Assembly (NCBI GenBank): GCA_030512335.1
Contig: JAULSU010000003.1
Span: forward strand, 310,001-374,000
Direction: 5' to 3'
Source of the DNA: Immersiella caudata
Lineage: Eukaryota; Ascomycota; Sordariomycetes; Sordariales; Lasiosphaeriaceae
DNA length: 64,000 nucleotides
In this document: piece by piece, positions 32,593 to 44,008 of the stretch
How the letters are laid out: each line of letters starts with the position of its first letter
How positions within the stretch are numbered: the first letter of the stretch is position 1
The notes under the pieces: generated by a model
What the model was told of the DNA's origin: nothing
What the model saw: only the letters and a program-made list of their open reading frames with translations
Database searches by the model: none
Position numbers and translations under genes: made by a program

Positions 32593-34462
32593 GAGCTATT
32601 GTTTGATGGTATCGGGTGAACGAGTAGCCCCGTAGGGCCACGACGGGAAGACGAAGTTGTGCGGTAACGGCCCGACTGTTGTAGAGAGCCGACGCCGGTC
32701 GCCAAGCTTAGATCAGGGTACCCCTGGATTTTGGCACCAACCAAAATAAATTCACAATTTTCACCTCTGCTGTTTTATCCCGGCCGACGTCGCCCCTTTG
32801 TTTCTTACATGCCAATACCCATCGCGAGGCGGACGGCGAACCAAGACTCCGGATCAACTTGGCTGTCTGTGTTGAAGTCGACCAGTCTATAGGCAATCTG
32901 ATCCAACGCCATCAACCTGGAGCCCATCTTGGCCAGATGAAATCTTGGCCAGATGAATACGCGGCTCAAGACGCAGCAGCATGCGAACCGCCCTAGTGAA
33001 GGCACGAAAGCAGGCTGTGCAACTTTAGGCGCAAACCTTGTTGCAAGGGATCGCCCCGAATCGTGCATATCCAGCTGATTTACGTGTGACGCTTATCTGA
33101 CCACGAAGGATGGAGTGCCTTTTTTTGTGTGCACAATCTGATCACAACAATTACGACGGCATAGAGTCAAGATGCAACGAGTCTCTGACATCTCAATGAG
33201 CGCTGTGGAGGGTGCATGGAGGGAGCATATCGTCCCCGCGCGGCAGACATCATTCTTCTGGATGAAGGCCATTTTGACCGCAGTGCTGTCACTTTTTCCG
33301 CAAGAGAAGAGGGGAGAAGTGTAGAGGGTTCTGCGGTGGTGGGGGATGATGTTTGCGGAGGGTTTGGATCTGTCCAGCGAGGGAGGAAGAGGGGGAGTAA
33401 ACAAACAAGCGCGCTTAGAGTTTACAGCTGGCACGGCGGTCAGATGAAGTGATATGGACCTGGGGGGATTTCCAATTCGATCTGAGGTATGTTTCCGTCC
33501 CAATTTGGTTTCTTGGCGGGTGGTGGGTGAGGTGCATGTTGCTGAGTGTTGATAATTAGGGGGAAAGGGTGATACGGCGCACAACTGAATGAACTCGTAT
33601 GCAATCTCGATGTGCTTAGCTTACGTGAGGGAGGGAAAGTCAATCCTGGCAAACGTTTTTTCTCAGTGTCTGGCTCGTGAAACCCGAGTCAGGTTAGGCT
33701 AAAACGGCACTGGAAGCGTGAGTAAGGGGGGTTGTTGAAGCTGAGGTCAGCCGGGTTTGTTCGCCGAGGGTCGGCTCGAACGACGACGACGCGCGCCGAT
33801 ACACCAAGTTGGGCGGGGACCAAGAATCCCGCACGGCATCTCCCAAGCGGCCGACAGGGATGCCGTCACTCCTTGATTCCCATCGTCTGGTCTTGGTAGT
33901 GACGAGGAGAAGCTAGCGGTTAGCTCCAAGCGCTGTGGTGTCGAAGCTTCTACGCCTCGCCTCGCCTCGCCTCGCCTTTGCATTGCTCTATGCCCGAGGG
34001 GCGCCGCAGACTATGAAGATTTCTTGACTTAGTAAACATCACTAGCTGCAGCAAAGGGGACGAGGAGCGAATCGACTTGGCAGATGCTGTTGACAACCCT
34101 ACGTGCAGCGATGTTTCCCATGCAAGAGCAGCCGGCCGTGCTTGGAAGCGTGTCATACCCCGAACAGACGCTCTTGGCGAGTGACCCCGACAATCCGGCA
34201 CGCCCGCCCCGGGACATGCAAGAGCGAAAAAGTCAGATTGTGCCGTGGGGGGGAGGGGGGGCAAAAAGCACATATCACTGGGGTCTGCCCACGGGTTTGG
34301 ATTGTTGGACGTGCAGTTCACAATCGAGTCACTTTGGATATCTTTGTTGATTGATCAGATTGACCCCTTCATCTGGTGATCTGTTTGTTCTGTTGTCTGT
34401 CGACTGTTGGGATTTGAAAAGGGGCTGTTCGAAGCTGTTGGTCGTGTAACGGCGCAACATCG
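32593..34462. other. Long intergenic region, no gene seen
   Basis: Almost 1.9 kb between the synthetase and the P450. Frames are short and lack motifs. The only clear structure is the pentanucleotide repeat at 33953-33977. Confidence 0.5.
33953..33977 (+). repeat. (CGCCT)x5 microsatellite
   Basis: Five perfect CGCCT units in the intergenic region upstream of the P450. Confidence 0.9.
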
Positions 34463-36483
34463 ATGGCTTTTCCTTTTGCGCTGCTGGCCCTCGTTGGCTT
34501 GGCCCTGGTGGCTATTCATCAGTATCTTGAGCGCAGGAGGCTACCTCCTGGGACCCGGCCGCTTCCCGGACCGTGGAGTGAGTACCCCCTCCCCTTTTTT
34601 TTTCTGTCTCGACATCAACACTTGACTCACACACACATCTCAGACCTCCCCTACATCGGCCGCGTGCACGACATCCCCACCAGCGGCGCCTGGCTCAAAT
34701 TCTTCGAATGGAGCAAAACCTACGGCCCCATCTACCAAACCAAAATGTTCGGCACTACCCACGTCTGGATCTCGTCGGAGCAAGTCGCCCACGAGCTCCT
34801 CTCCAAACGCGCCCCCATCTACTCGGACCGTCCTACCATCCCTAATCTCCCCGACAACCGCACCAGCGGCGACTACCTCGCCCTCCTCGGCCGCACCGAA
34901 ACCTGGAAGCGCCAGCGCAAGCTCTGCAACCACCTCATGCACACCTCCGCCCTGGCCTCTCTCCATTCTTACCCCTCCCACGAGCGCTCCCGCTTTCTGA
35001 ACCAGATGCTCCACGATCCATCCAACTACATCGAGTGGGTTGAGCAGTTCACCTCGCGCACCGTCTCCCGTCTATCATGGGGAACCGCGCATCCTGCTCA
35101 AGTCCTCCGCAAGACGACTTTCGGATTACTCGAAACCATCTCCCCCTCTGGCGCGCTGCCCAACGTCCTCTCCTTCCTGAAGCATGTACCGGAGGTGATT
35201 TCCCCCTGGAAGCAAAAGGAGCGTGCTAGACACGAACTTGAAGGGAAGCTGTTTAGGGATAACGTCGCGTTTGTGCAGAATGGTGTAGAAAATGGAACCG
35301 CAGCGCCGAGTTTCATCCGCACGAGTATAGAAGAGGGAGGCGACACGGGGGAGGCGATGAGGGTGGTGGGACTGATGGCGATTGCGGGCGCGTTGACGAT
35401 TGGGAGTCCGATTCAGAGCTACTTTTTGGCAATGTGCCATTATCCCGAGTGGCAGGGGAAGCTGCAGGAGGAGATTGATAGTGCTCTGGGCGGGGAGTGT
35501 CCGCGGTGGGAGGATCGGGAGAAGCTGCCAGTTTTGAGGGCGGTGGTGAAGGAGGTTATTCGGTGGAGGCCGCCTGTTCCTACTGGTGAGTTTCATCCTC
35601 GTTGGACTGGGATGAGGACGAGGGACGGGGACTAATGATGAGCAGGTATTCCCCACGCCATCGAAAAGGATGATATCTACAACGGGTACTTCATCCCCGC
35701 CGGCGCAACCATCCACGCTCTGGAATGGTACGTTCCCCCCCCCCCCCCCCTTCCTCTTTTCTTCCACACAAAACACTAACAAGACATAGGGGCATCACCC
35801 GCGACCCCCAAACTTACCCCTCCCCCGAAGAATTCAACCCCGCCCGCTGGCTCTCCCCTGACTATCCCACCTTCCGCGCCCCCCTCACGCAATACCCCAA
35901 CCTCTCAGGCTTCTCACAATTCGGCTTCGGCCGCCGCACCTGTCAAGGCATCCCCATCGTCGAACAAGATCTCTTCCTCGCCATGGGCGGTATGGCCTGG
36001 GCCTTTGACGTTCGCAAGAAAATCGACGCAGTCACTGGAAAGGAGATGGACGTGCACTGGAATGATTACACGCCGTTGTTGATTGCGAAGCCGGTGAGGT
36101 TCGAGTTTGATGCGAAGCCGAGGGATAGTGTGAAGGTGATGAAAGTGAGGGAGATGTGGGCGGTTGCGAGGGAGGAGGAGGAACGGGAGAAGGTCGAGAC
36201 GGAGGGAAGGTATGAGTTTGAGTTTTCAAAGGAGGGGTTGGACGGGGGGAAGGCACCTGGTGTGGAGGAGGATGATGGGAGCGATTGTGAGAGAGAGATG
36301 GAGAGGGATTCCAGTCCGGAGCCGGATTTGTCGTTCAGCTTGAGGAGCGAGTCGAGCGAGGAGGAGTTGGAGAGCGAGGAGGAGATGGAGTTGCCGATTG
36401 TGTTTGAGAAGGGGGGTGTACCGTGGAAGACGGAGCCGATGATGACGGTTATTGAGGTTCCCGGGGCTTGGAGGTGGGCTTGA
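34463..36483 (+). CDS. Cytochrome P450 with atypical I-helix and acidic C-terminal extension
   Basis: Exons 34463-34577, 34644-35585, 35646-35727, 35790-36483, all GT-AG; 610 residues. N-terminal anchor helix, PPGTRPLPGPW-NLPYIGRVH hinge, ExxR in KEVIRWRPP, heme loop FGFGRRTCQGI with Cys431. It resembles the O-methylsterigmatocystin-oxidoreductase/CYP64-like group that uses small lipophilic substrates. Two oddities: the I-helix reads AIAGALTIGSP, so the acidic residue of the usual AGx(D/E)T oxygen-activation motif is Leu; and after the normal end (about residue 490) come ~120 residues rich in Glu/Asp/Ser (REEEEREKVETEG; ESSEEELESEEEME). No reductase or other secondary-metabolism enzyme is adjacent. 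Confidence 0.88.
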
Positions 36484-36599
36484 TTCTTTCCGGCAGGAGT
36501 TGGCTTCTCGGGGCTTGCTCTCCTGGATACGGGACAGGGTTTCACTCGCTACTATTTTGATGGGATTGAATTGGGATGGGCTTTCTTTTAGAGAGAAAC

Positions 36600-36632
36600 G
36601 GTTACACGAGATATCCAAACACGCAGATTATT
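36600..36632 (+). repeat. Solo copy of the MITE-like end sequence
   Basis: 33 bp identical to 36968-37000 (starts GGTTACACGAGATATC), in the 3' flank of the P450. Similarity continues weakly for ~20 bp more, so a small segment was duplicated or an element end was left behind. Confidence 0.8.
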
Positions 36633-36820
36633 GACGATTCTATCCAAGTCTTCTTTTAATTTTCCATCCTTCTCCCTCTTCACACCTCTTCCCACACAAA
36701 CGCACCAACTCCCATTAGCTATCAACCTAATTGTGATTGTGTCAGCACCTATACCTGTTAAGACAGCAACAGCTCCTGACAAATGGGCTTTACGATAAAA
36801 ACTTGAATAGAATTATCACT

Positions 36821-37000
36821 AATAAGCGTGTTTAGATATCTCGTGTAGCCTTACAGCTTCTTTCGGGACTAAAAATGCAGTGAGGTTGGGATTAGTGTAA
36901 CCTCGTCATCCGTATAATGCATTGATCCCGTGTAATCACTGCAGTTAATCCTCAAAAGAAGCCACAAGGTTACACGAGATATCCAAACACGCAGATTATT
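36821..37000. mobile_element. MITE-like element with ~45-bp terminal inverted repeats
   Basis: Left arm 36821-36863 (AATAAGCGTGTTTAGATATC, then TCGTGTAGCC) and right arm 36954-37000, whose reverse complement starts AATAATCTGCGTGTTTGGAT, match imperfectly over ~45 bp, leaving a ~90-bp centre with no ORF. Total ~180 bp between P450 and LysM gene. Size and structure fit a non-autonomous DNA transposon. Target-site duplication is not clear; a TA next to both ends would suit a Tc1/mariner type. Confidence 0.6.
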
Positions 37001-37063
37001 CGCATTTCTATTCAAGTCTCCCTATCTTCCCACACGACTCATTGCCCCTTTTCACATCTCCAC

Positions 37064-38567
37064 TCACAAAATACCCACACATGCATAACTCCCCGCCAAC
37101 AACATGGTACAATCCCTCCTGGCCCCTGGGTTCCACGCAACCACATCCGCCGTTTTGATCTTGTGCCTGCTGGCAATCCTCTCGCACGTGTCCCCCCTCC
37201 TGACGTAGTAAAACGTCGCGCAGTTCCCTACCATACTCGGTTGTACCGGTACGGGCGTAGCCACTCCGTTGGCTCCAATGATGGGAGTGGCTGGCTCTGC
37301 TCTCTGGACAATGCTCGTCGTGATAGTGTTGGTCACAGTCACGGGTGTAGCTGCCGCTGCCCGAAGAGTGACGGTTGAAGTGCGGGTGATGGTTCGAGTG
37401 GTGGTGACAATGATGGGAATGGAGTATGGGATGGATACGACGCCGGCGGTGATGGTCCTTGTGGTGCCTGCTTGGATGCTGGTTGTGGTGATGGTGGAGT
37501 AGATGGTTTGGCGGATGGTGAGGGTTGCAGGGACTGTCAGGGTCGTCGGGACACGGAGAGTTGTCGTGACTGGGGTCGTGGCTGTAGTGGTGACGGTGCG
37601 AGAGACGGTGAGGGAGGTTGTTGTGAGAATTGTAGTGGGGGTTGTTAGAGTTGTTGGAAGCGGTGGAGGGGTGGTTATTCTGGTTGACGTTGTGGTTACT
37701 GTGGTAGGGATAGTTGTTGGGATGGTTGTCGAGATGGTGGTTGGAACAGTGGTGGGAATGGTGGTGAGCGAGATGACGGTTGATGTCAATGTCGAAGTGA
37801 TGTTGAATCTGGCTGTCGTAGTGACCCGTGAGAGCAGTGTCACCGTGATCGTATTGTTAGCCCTGATAGTTAGGGTCGACGTTGCCAAGATGGTGACGTT
37901 GTTATTCACGGTGACCAGCCTAGTCACCGTTGGCAGCGATAGCGTCGGCGCGGTGACTGTGTTGTTGCCCGGCAGCGTAACCGTACCACCCGAAACAGCA
38001 ACCGGAATGGTGACAGTTGACGTCGCCGGCACCGTAATACTGACAGTTGACCCTGACACAGTGACACTCTTAGTCACCGGACTTGTCACGGTAGAAGTTA
38101 CAACACTCCACAGCGAAGTGGTGACAGACGCCACAACAGACACCACACTCCTGGTCGTCTCCGTAACCGTCACCGTACTTGCCGTCACATTCTTCTCCTC
38201 CGTCGGAAACGGCGGACTAACAGCCGCAACGCAATATGACTGGAGCGCCGGCAGACTCGTACAATCCACCGGCACCGAAGGGTTCTATCACCGTCAGCAA
38301 ATACCCTTAAAGTTCCTCCAACACCCTTCAACCTACCCACTCATGAAAGTCAATCATGGAAATCTCCAACTCCTCCCCGATCCTCTGACAGGTCCAATCT
38401 CCATCGGTATTATCCAACCACCACACACAATACCTCGTCGTATCCGGATCGTAGTAGTATTTTGGGATGCCATTTTGTTTTGCCCTCGGTAGATTACCCC
38501 CCGCCCTGACACTTCCAGTGCTGAACAGAAAAAGGAGAACCAAGAGTCTGAGCGTCGCACCCAACAT
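37064..38567 (-). CDS. Secreted LysM-domain protein with long Thr/Val-rich spacer
   Basis: Exons 38567-38337 and 38284-37064; the 52-nt intron joins FHEW-NPSVPVDC. 483 residues. Signal peptide MLGATLRLLVLLFLFSTGSV. An N-terminal LysM-like unit (CVWWLDNTDGDWTCQRIGEE ... SYCVAAV) and a C-terminal LysM (YVRRGDTCERIASRHKIKTA, VVAWNPGARRDC) flank ~300 residues of Thr/Val/Ser with TTIPTTVPTT-type repeats, probably O-glycosylated. LysM binds chitin or related glycans; such proteins protect hyphae or hide chitin from hosts. The 329-codon frame on the opposite strand (37503-38492) is a shadow of the repeats. Confidence 0.85.
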
Positions 38568-39359
38568 CTTGGCTAGAGGCACTGTGGGCTCGGCAAGGTA
38601 CCGACAACTTGTACCTGACCCAGTCGTTACCCAAGAAAATCGCACCAAGCCTTCAGATACATGGCAGGTCCGCAAAACCAAGACACCAAGAGCCGGCTTA
38701 GTAGTCTTATTAACCCCTCTCCTTTTCTCCCTCCCATCCTTCCCTCCTCCTTCACCTGCATCAAAGGCAACGTTCTAGCCCCAAACCCCCCCGCAGCGCC
38801 CGCATGCAAACGCGTCCCAATATTCGACCGCATTCGAACCACAGTATCCCGCAGCATCCCACACCAAAGTCAACCGAAGCAGGGCTGACACCCTCACTCC
38901 GCCAATCTACAACCTGCGCATCACAAACCTCTCGTTGGTTGGGCTGTAATCTGACTTGCAGGTAATCTCCATACCATACTGCGACGGGTTATATCCGCTA
39001 GCCGAGCACGCAGGAGGCAGATGGCGCGGGTGGCGTGGGTGTTTGAAGCGGGCCGACTGGACTTAACCGGGGATGGAGGGCTGGGCTGCCCAGGTCGAGA
39101 GGCGATGGGGATGCCGGGTTTGTGTCGTTGAGGGTTCCGAGTTGGCAAAAACGGTTGAAGCTTTACCAGATGTTTCAGCGTGAGTTGGATCGGATGCGTT
39201 CTAGGTTCGGATTTCCCATGTGAAACTGTAATGAGAGGAAGAAATCATATACTGAAAGTATCCAAAAACACCCTACCTAAAAAATACTAGTATAGAAAAT
39301 TGCCCCCCATTGCGTTTACCATCTCACATCCGTGCATTGCTAAAACGGTTCATGACCGA
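38568..39359. other. Intergenic, no gene seen
   Basis: Promoter side of the LysM gene and 3' flank of the dead DUF6604-like gene. No motif-bearing frame. Confidence 0.5.
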
Positions 39360-41894
39360 CTACGCCGTCATCATGCGCTGTCCACGACCGGGGTCTCCGT
39401 CCCAGTCGTTTTGTATATCGTCCGGGTCCCGCAGTACTTGAATAGGATCAAGACCAGCATCACGCAGAGCTGCGGCTACGTGTGGGGCCCATCCTCCGTC
39501 TCCCCGGTTGAGCGCTTGTCTTTGCTGTTGCGTTTGCATTTGCTGGTGCGGTTGCAGTTGCAGCCACTGCTGCTGTTGTTACTGCAGCGCTCGTTCCTCA
39601 GGGGTCGGATCCGACTGAACCTTACGCAGCTTGGACTCCGCCAGCAAGACTTCCATCTTTGTCTTCACCACACAACGGGGCTCCACGCCCGACTCCTCCT
39701 CGTCTGGGCACAGCGTCTTGCGATATGCCCCGGCTGCCTTCTCTAACAACTCTCGCGTAGGACGTATCGTCATATCGCCGCACAGCGACCGGAAGATGTA
39801 ACCCGCCGCGAAGGGGCATCGGTAGTCATGCGTGGTCCAATTAGCAGGCCCTAGCCACTTCAGCATGTCCTCTTTGATGGCGTCCCTGACGTCACTGAGA
39901 AAGGCCCAGCAGATAAGGTGTCTCTCGGGGTAGTCAGGCAGGAGCGCAGGGGGTTCGTCTACGGGTGCGGGCGAGAGCGGCAACGGGCCGCACGGGGGCG
40001 GCCACTGGTTCCTGCTTCGGCTTCTTGGCTCCTCCACCCTCGGGATGCAGAATGATTTCGACGTCGTCGGCCGTCAGATTGAAACTTCTGGACCAAGGGT
40101 GAAACTGGCCATGGAAGAGCATACTCACCCGACCCTGCTGCTTGAGCGTGCGAGGCCCCTTTTTGGTCGCCTGCAGCTTTCCATTGTTGCGTGTATTGGG
40201 GGTGAAGTTGGTTGCTGAGAAGCCCACGACTAGGTAGATTTGCTTGTGGAAATCCTCGGCATTCTCGGGCGCCTGACCGATGAAGGAAGTGTCGCGACCG
40301 CCTTGTCATTCGGAGAAGAGCTGCATGTCGTCCCACTTCTTGTACGAGGGGATGAGCCCATGGGTCTCAAGAGCATTGTAAAGATGCCCGGCGTACAGGA
40401 TACTGCCAAAGCTATAGTTAACGGTCCAACCGACGTGATGCAGTGGGGCGCGTATCTCGGCTACCCACAAACCACAATACAACGGATGGCGTTTCAGCAG
40501 AGTGGTCGGCTTGACGTTAACACATGCGCTGGCAAGGGCTGTAGTGACAATGTTTTGCCCGTCCCGCCAGTACTCGGCCTCCTTTTGCATCTTCTTCAAC
40601 TTTCTTGTCCATTTCAAGATCGTAGCCAGGGGGCCGTCGCATAGCAGGGGAGCTGTGGTACTTAGCTGTTCCTCGACGCTGCGAACCACCAAGTTGCCGG
40701 TAGCCACCATTTCCCGATAAGACCGTTCGATTTCGTCCCCTAGGAGTCTGACCACGTCGAGATGGAGCTAGGTGGCAAGAAGCAACCAGAGAGGCATTCG
40801 ATCGTCTCCCAATTTGTCACGGCACATCAGATAGAGGCCCGGGATAGCTCGTCGAGCACGGGTGGCGTGGGTTTGTCGGATTTGTGGAATGCAAAACCTC
40901 CCAAACGGTGAAACTCTGGGAGCACTTCCATAATGTGCTCCCTATCTGCCCCGAACTTTTGTTCATTCGACAGGGTGTGGTACGGTACAGTCTTGTCGTA
41001 CCGTCCAATGCTTCCGTTGTAGCCCAGAGACATGTCAGAGTAGCCATCTTCGTCACTCAAGTCGACTTGGGCAACCCAACCGTTGAGAAAGATGAGAGTG
41101 CTGATCATGCAAAAGTCGTTGTCCTTGTAGAATTTCCAGAGGGCCCTGACCCGCTCTCGGAGTGCGTTCAGATCACGGCCCAGAGCGATGAAGGCCAGGA
41201 AACGTTCGGCAGGCGTATTGGCAGACTCGGCTTCGTATTCAATGAAGTCGGCCTTTGCCTTCCTCGGTTGTCCGATGGGGGTAGGCAGCTCTTCGGTTGC
41301 CGTTTCGGTTTCGGCGGCCGTATTCAGGTCGGGAGGATCATATGCTTCGAGAATGTCGAACGGATTGGATACGGTTGTCTTGGCAGAGGTTAGCTTAGGT
41401 AGTTCAGTGGTCGAGCCAAAGATCGGGGCAGACTGCTAAAACAGAGGCTTGAGGACATCGCGAACCTGTTCGAGGAGGCCAACGAAGAATTTGTGCATCT
41501 CATCGGCTGTCATGTCAAGCGTCGCACCCGCCTTTTCGAGAAGGGCGGCGAACCCGCGGCGCACGGTAATGGCGCCCTCGATGGCGAGGGAGAATTCGAG
41601 TGGCAAATCGACGGAATCCTTGGTCTTGTCTTTGTGGTGGTCGACGATGAATTGGGCCAGGAACACGTAGGTTTTGGTGGCCAGCACGTACTTTGGCTTT
41701 TGCGGGGTCGCTCCTGACGCTGGGCCGGCTTGTTTGGCGGCTTTGCGGGCTTTGCCCTTGAGACGGGTAGACGTGGGTCCTGCGTTGCCCGATCCGCGGA
41801 GCAGCTCGTCGGGACAGCCCGACAACATGCCCGCGTTAGCGAGCCATGTTGCCACAATGTTCGTATCCTGATTGTACTGCTGATACGTGCTCAA
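39360..41894 (-). pseudogene. Inactivated DUF6604-like gene
   Basis: Starts with STYQQYNQDTNIVATWLANA (ATG at 41894), the N-terminal pattern of a fungal domain I know as DUF6604. Coding-like sequence continues for ~840 codons but is broken four times by stops in otherwise open frame: TAG at 41438-41436, TAG at 40770-40768, TGA at 40308-40306, TAA at 39581-39579 (inside a Gln run). Each fits a single C-to-T change of CAG, CAG, CGA and CAA. Frames also shift near 40830-40850 and 39960-40030. Recognisable stretches: LWKFYKDNDFCMISTLIFLN and HLICWAFLSDVRDAIKEDML. Function of intact relatives unknown to me. Confidence 0.55.
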
Positions 41895-42616
41895 GAGAGT
41901 CGGTGGGGGGCGGCATTTCCGGCGGTTGGCTGTTCAATGTCTCTTCAAGTTGTGTGAAAGGAGTTGAAAATGCATTGTGTGTTACTCTTGACACATAGAG
42001 CCTGCGTTCAAAAATTGATTCCCAAGTCTCAACCAACGGAATCATCGCGACCTTCTGGTAACCCACTGCGTCTTTGCCTGTGACACCTGGCAGCAGCTGC
42101 AACCCGAAGAATGCGCCAATGGGGGCGGCAATCTCGTTACCAGGGAAGTTTTCCAAGCCTCAGGCCAGCCAGAAATACTGCAACAAAGTGGGCCCAGAAT
42201 CGTCCTCTCTTTCATTCGTACCTTCCATGCCCTCATGCAGGCGGCAGAGGCATTTTCCCCACCAACACCCCTTGGATGAAGGTCCGAGCCGGAGGTGTGT
42301 GGGTGCCAAGTTCATTCGCCAACTTTGCTGCAGCCTTTTGTTTGAAAGGAAAGAACCAGCCAGAGCGGCTGGATCTGACTTTGTCCACCACTGTTGGCCT
42401 GTCTGGTCTGCGTAAAAGTTGATGGTTCCTGCAGCCAAGCACATTCGCAGCGTCGTGTTGCCTGCGCATCAGACCATGTAGATAAAGTGATTCCGGCCTG
42501 CTGAGATTCGAAACTGACAGCCAGATCAACCGACAGCATACGCACACTTGTCTCGATCAAACACTTCACAAAACCTCCATTCTTCGACCCAACCACCCAG
42601 AAACGACGCAGAGAAA
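41895..42616. other. Intergenic, no supported gene
   Basis: Minus-strand frames at 41836-42156 and 42160-42444 stay open but have no motif and poor composition. Probably promoter or decayed sequence. Confidence 0.4.
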
Positions 42617-43108
42617 ATGCGTTTCTTCTCACTTTCCACGTTTTGCCTCGTTGTCTTGGTCAAGAGCGCAACTGCAGCCCCTGCTGGTGATCCGAAGAAA
42701 GTCGTAGCTCGAGAGGACAACACGTTCCTGGCGTGCTCCAAATCTTATCGCGGCTACAAATGCGGCTACCATATCGGCGCCTAAGGTGCTGGCGATGCGG
42801 ACTTTCTGGAGAGGTGCGATGCCGACAACGGCCCGGAGCCCAGGAAGATCTTTCTGGAGTGTAGCCAGGCCCGCCGCGGCTTGAATTGCGGACACGCCAA
42901 GACTGAGGAGGAGATCACAAAGGCGAAGCGGAGCGAGGCCGGCGGAAGCTCGGACGGGAAGAAGGTTTTTGTGGAAGGCACCCAGGCTTACCGCGGCTAC
43001 AAATGCGGCTACGCCGGGGCTCAGCCCGAGGAGGCCAAAGGTGAGCAGATCGGCGTATCGAGAACAAAACCCCCCGCGTTGAACGCTAACATCTACCAGT
43101 TTGATTAG
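42617..43108 (+). CDS. Small secreted Cys-containing repeat protein, interrupted by TAA
   Basis: ATG at 42617 opens a signal peptide (MRFFSLSTFCLVVLVKSATA) and CSKSYRGYKCGYHIGA, ending at TAA 42782-42784 (55 residues). The same frame then continues open to a TAG at 43108 with two further copies of the unit: CSQARRGLNCGHA and GTQAYRGYKCGYA, separated by charged linkers. The first and third units are nearly identical, and the TAA stands where the third has Gln (YAGAQ), so a CAA-to-TAA change is likely. A GTGAGC...CAG intron at 43041-43099 is possible. Effector-like in size and export; function unknown. Confidence 0.5.
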
Positions 43109-44008
43109 ACAACTCAAATGTAGGCATCCTGTCACTATGAAGTGGTGTCTTGCAGCACTGTTAGGTTTTGGATGAGAGCTACGCCATTTCTTTCTCTTCT
43201 GTCGCTCTTTTGGACACACGTATTCTGGATTTCAGTTAAGTTCAAGTTATCAATGGTTGCTGTCCTGTTTTCGACGTTAAGATGCCGCCGCACCGCGGAC
43301 GGCCCAACCAGCACAGATACCTAGATAGTCAGCCAATATCATCAATTGTCAGCATGATTTCGTCCCGTCTTATGCATGTAGTCCGCTGAGAAGACATTTC
43401 TTCTAGGTACCGTGACCTCCAATCGGCCTCACTGCTCTATACCGTGTACGTTAGGCATTCTTGCAAAGTAAGATCACCGATTCAGGGTGTAGGTTAGATG
43501 ATTTGCTTGAACGCCCCAGGAAGAGTTTGTATCGGAGAATATTAGCCACTAATGTCCCTGCCTACCGTCGGGTATTAGGAAGGTCCCCGTGGATCTGCCC
43601 TGGCCAATAATTACCTAGCATAGGGGTGCATCTGGCTTGGGACCGAAAAGACTGAGCCTCGAACCGGCATAACGCTCCAAGAAACGCGGAGGACATGAGA
43701 AGGGGCCTGTAACTTAACAGCTTCAATTTAATGTTGGCTCGTCCGTGCCCCTTGCGGGCGTGACGGCTATGCTTCGGGTACTCGTTGGTTGGGGAGTGTT
43801 TGTTGCGTAGGACCTAGGCGAAGGGCCCCTCAACCAACAAGTGCGTGGTGCGCGGTTAGGTGGTTTTGGGTAACTGCAGCCTTTGCGGGCGCCTTGAAAT
43901 CAACGACGATGCCTCAAACCATTGAGAAGAGCTCTGCACCCCATGATCCATCAAGCCACGGCTGGAAGTACCAAGTACCTACCAAAATATCATTTTTAAC
44001 GGCGTATC
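43109..44008. other. Intergenic, no gene seen
   Basis: AT-richer sequence with no open frame over ~80 codons carrying a motif. No tRNA recognised. Confidence 0.5.

Noticed and set aside
36600..37000. LTR pair of a retrotransposon
   Set aside because: The direct repeat is only 33 bp, there is no internal coding sequence, and the inverted arms fit a MITE better.
37503..38492. 329-codon Val/Thr-rich frame on the plus strand
   Set aside because: It is antisense to the Thr/Val-rich spacer of the LysM gene; the minus strand has a signal peptide, LysM motifs and a clean splice join.
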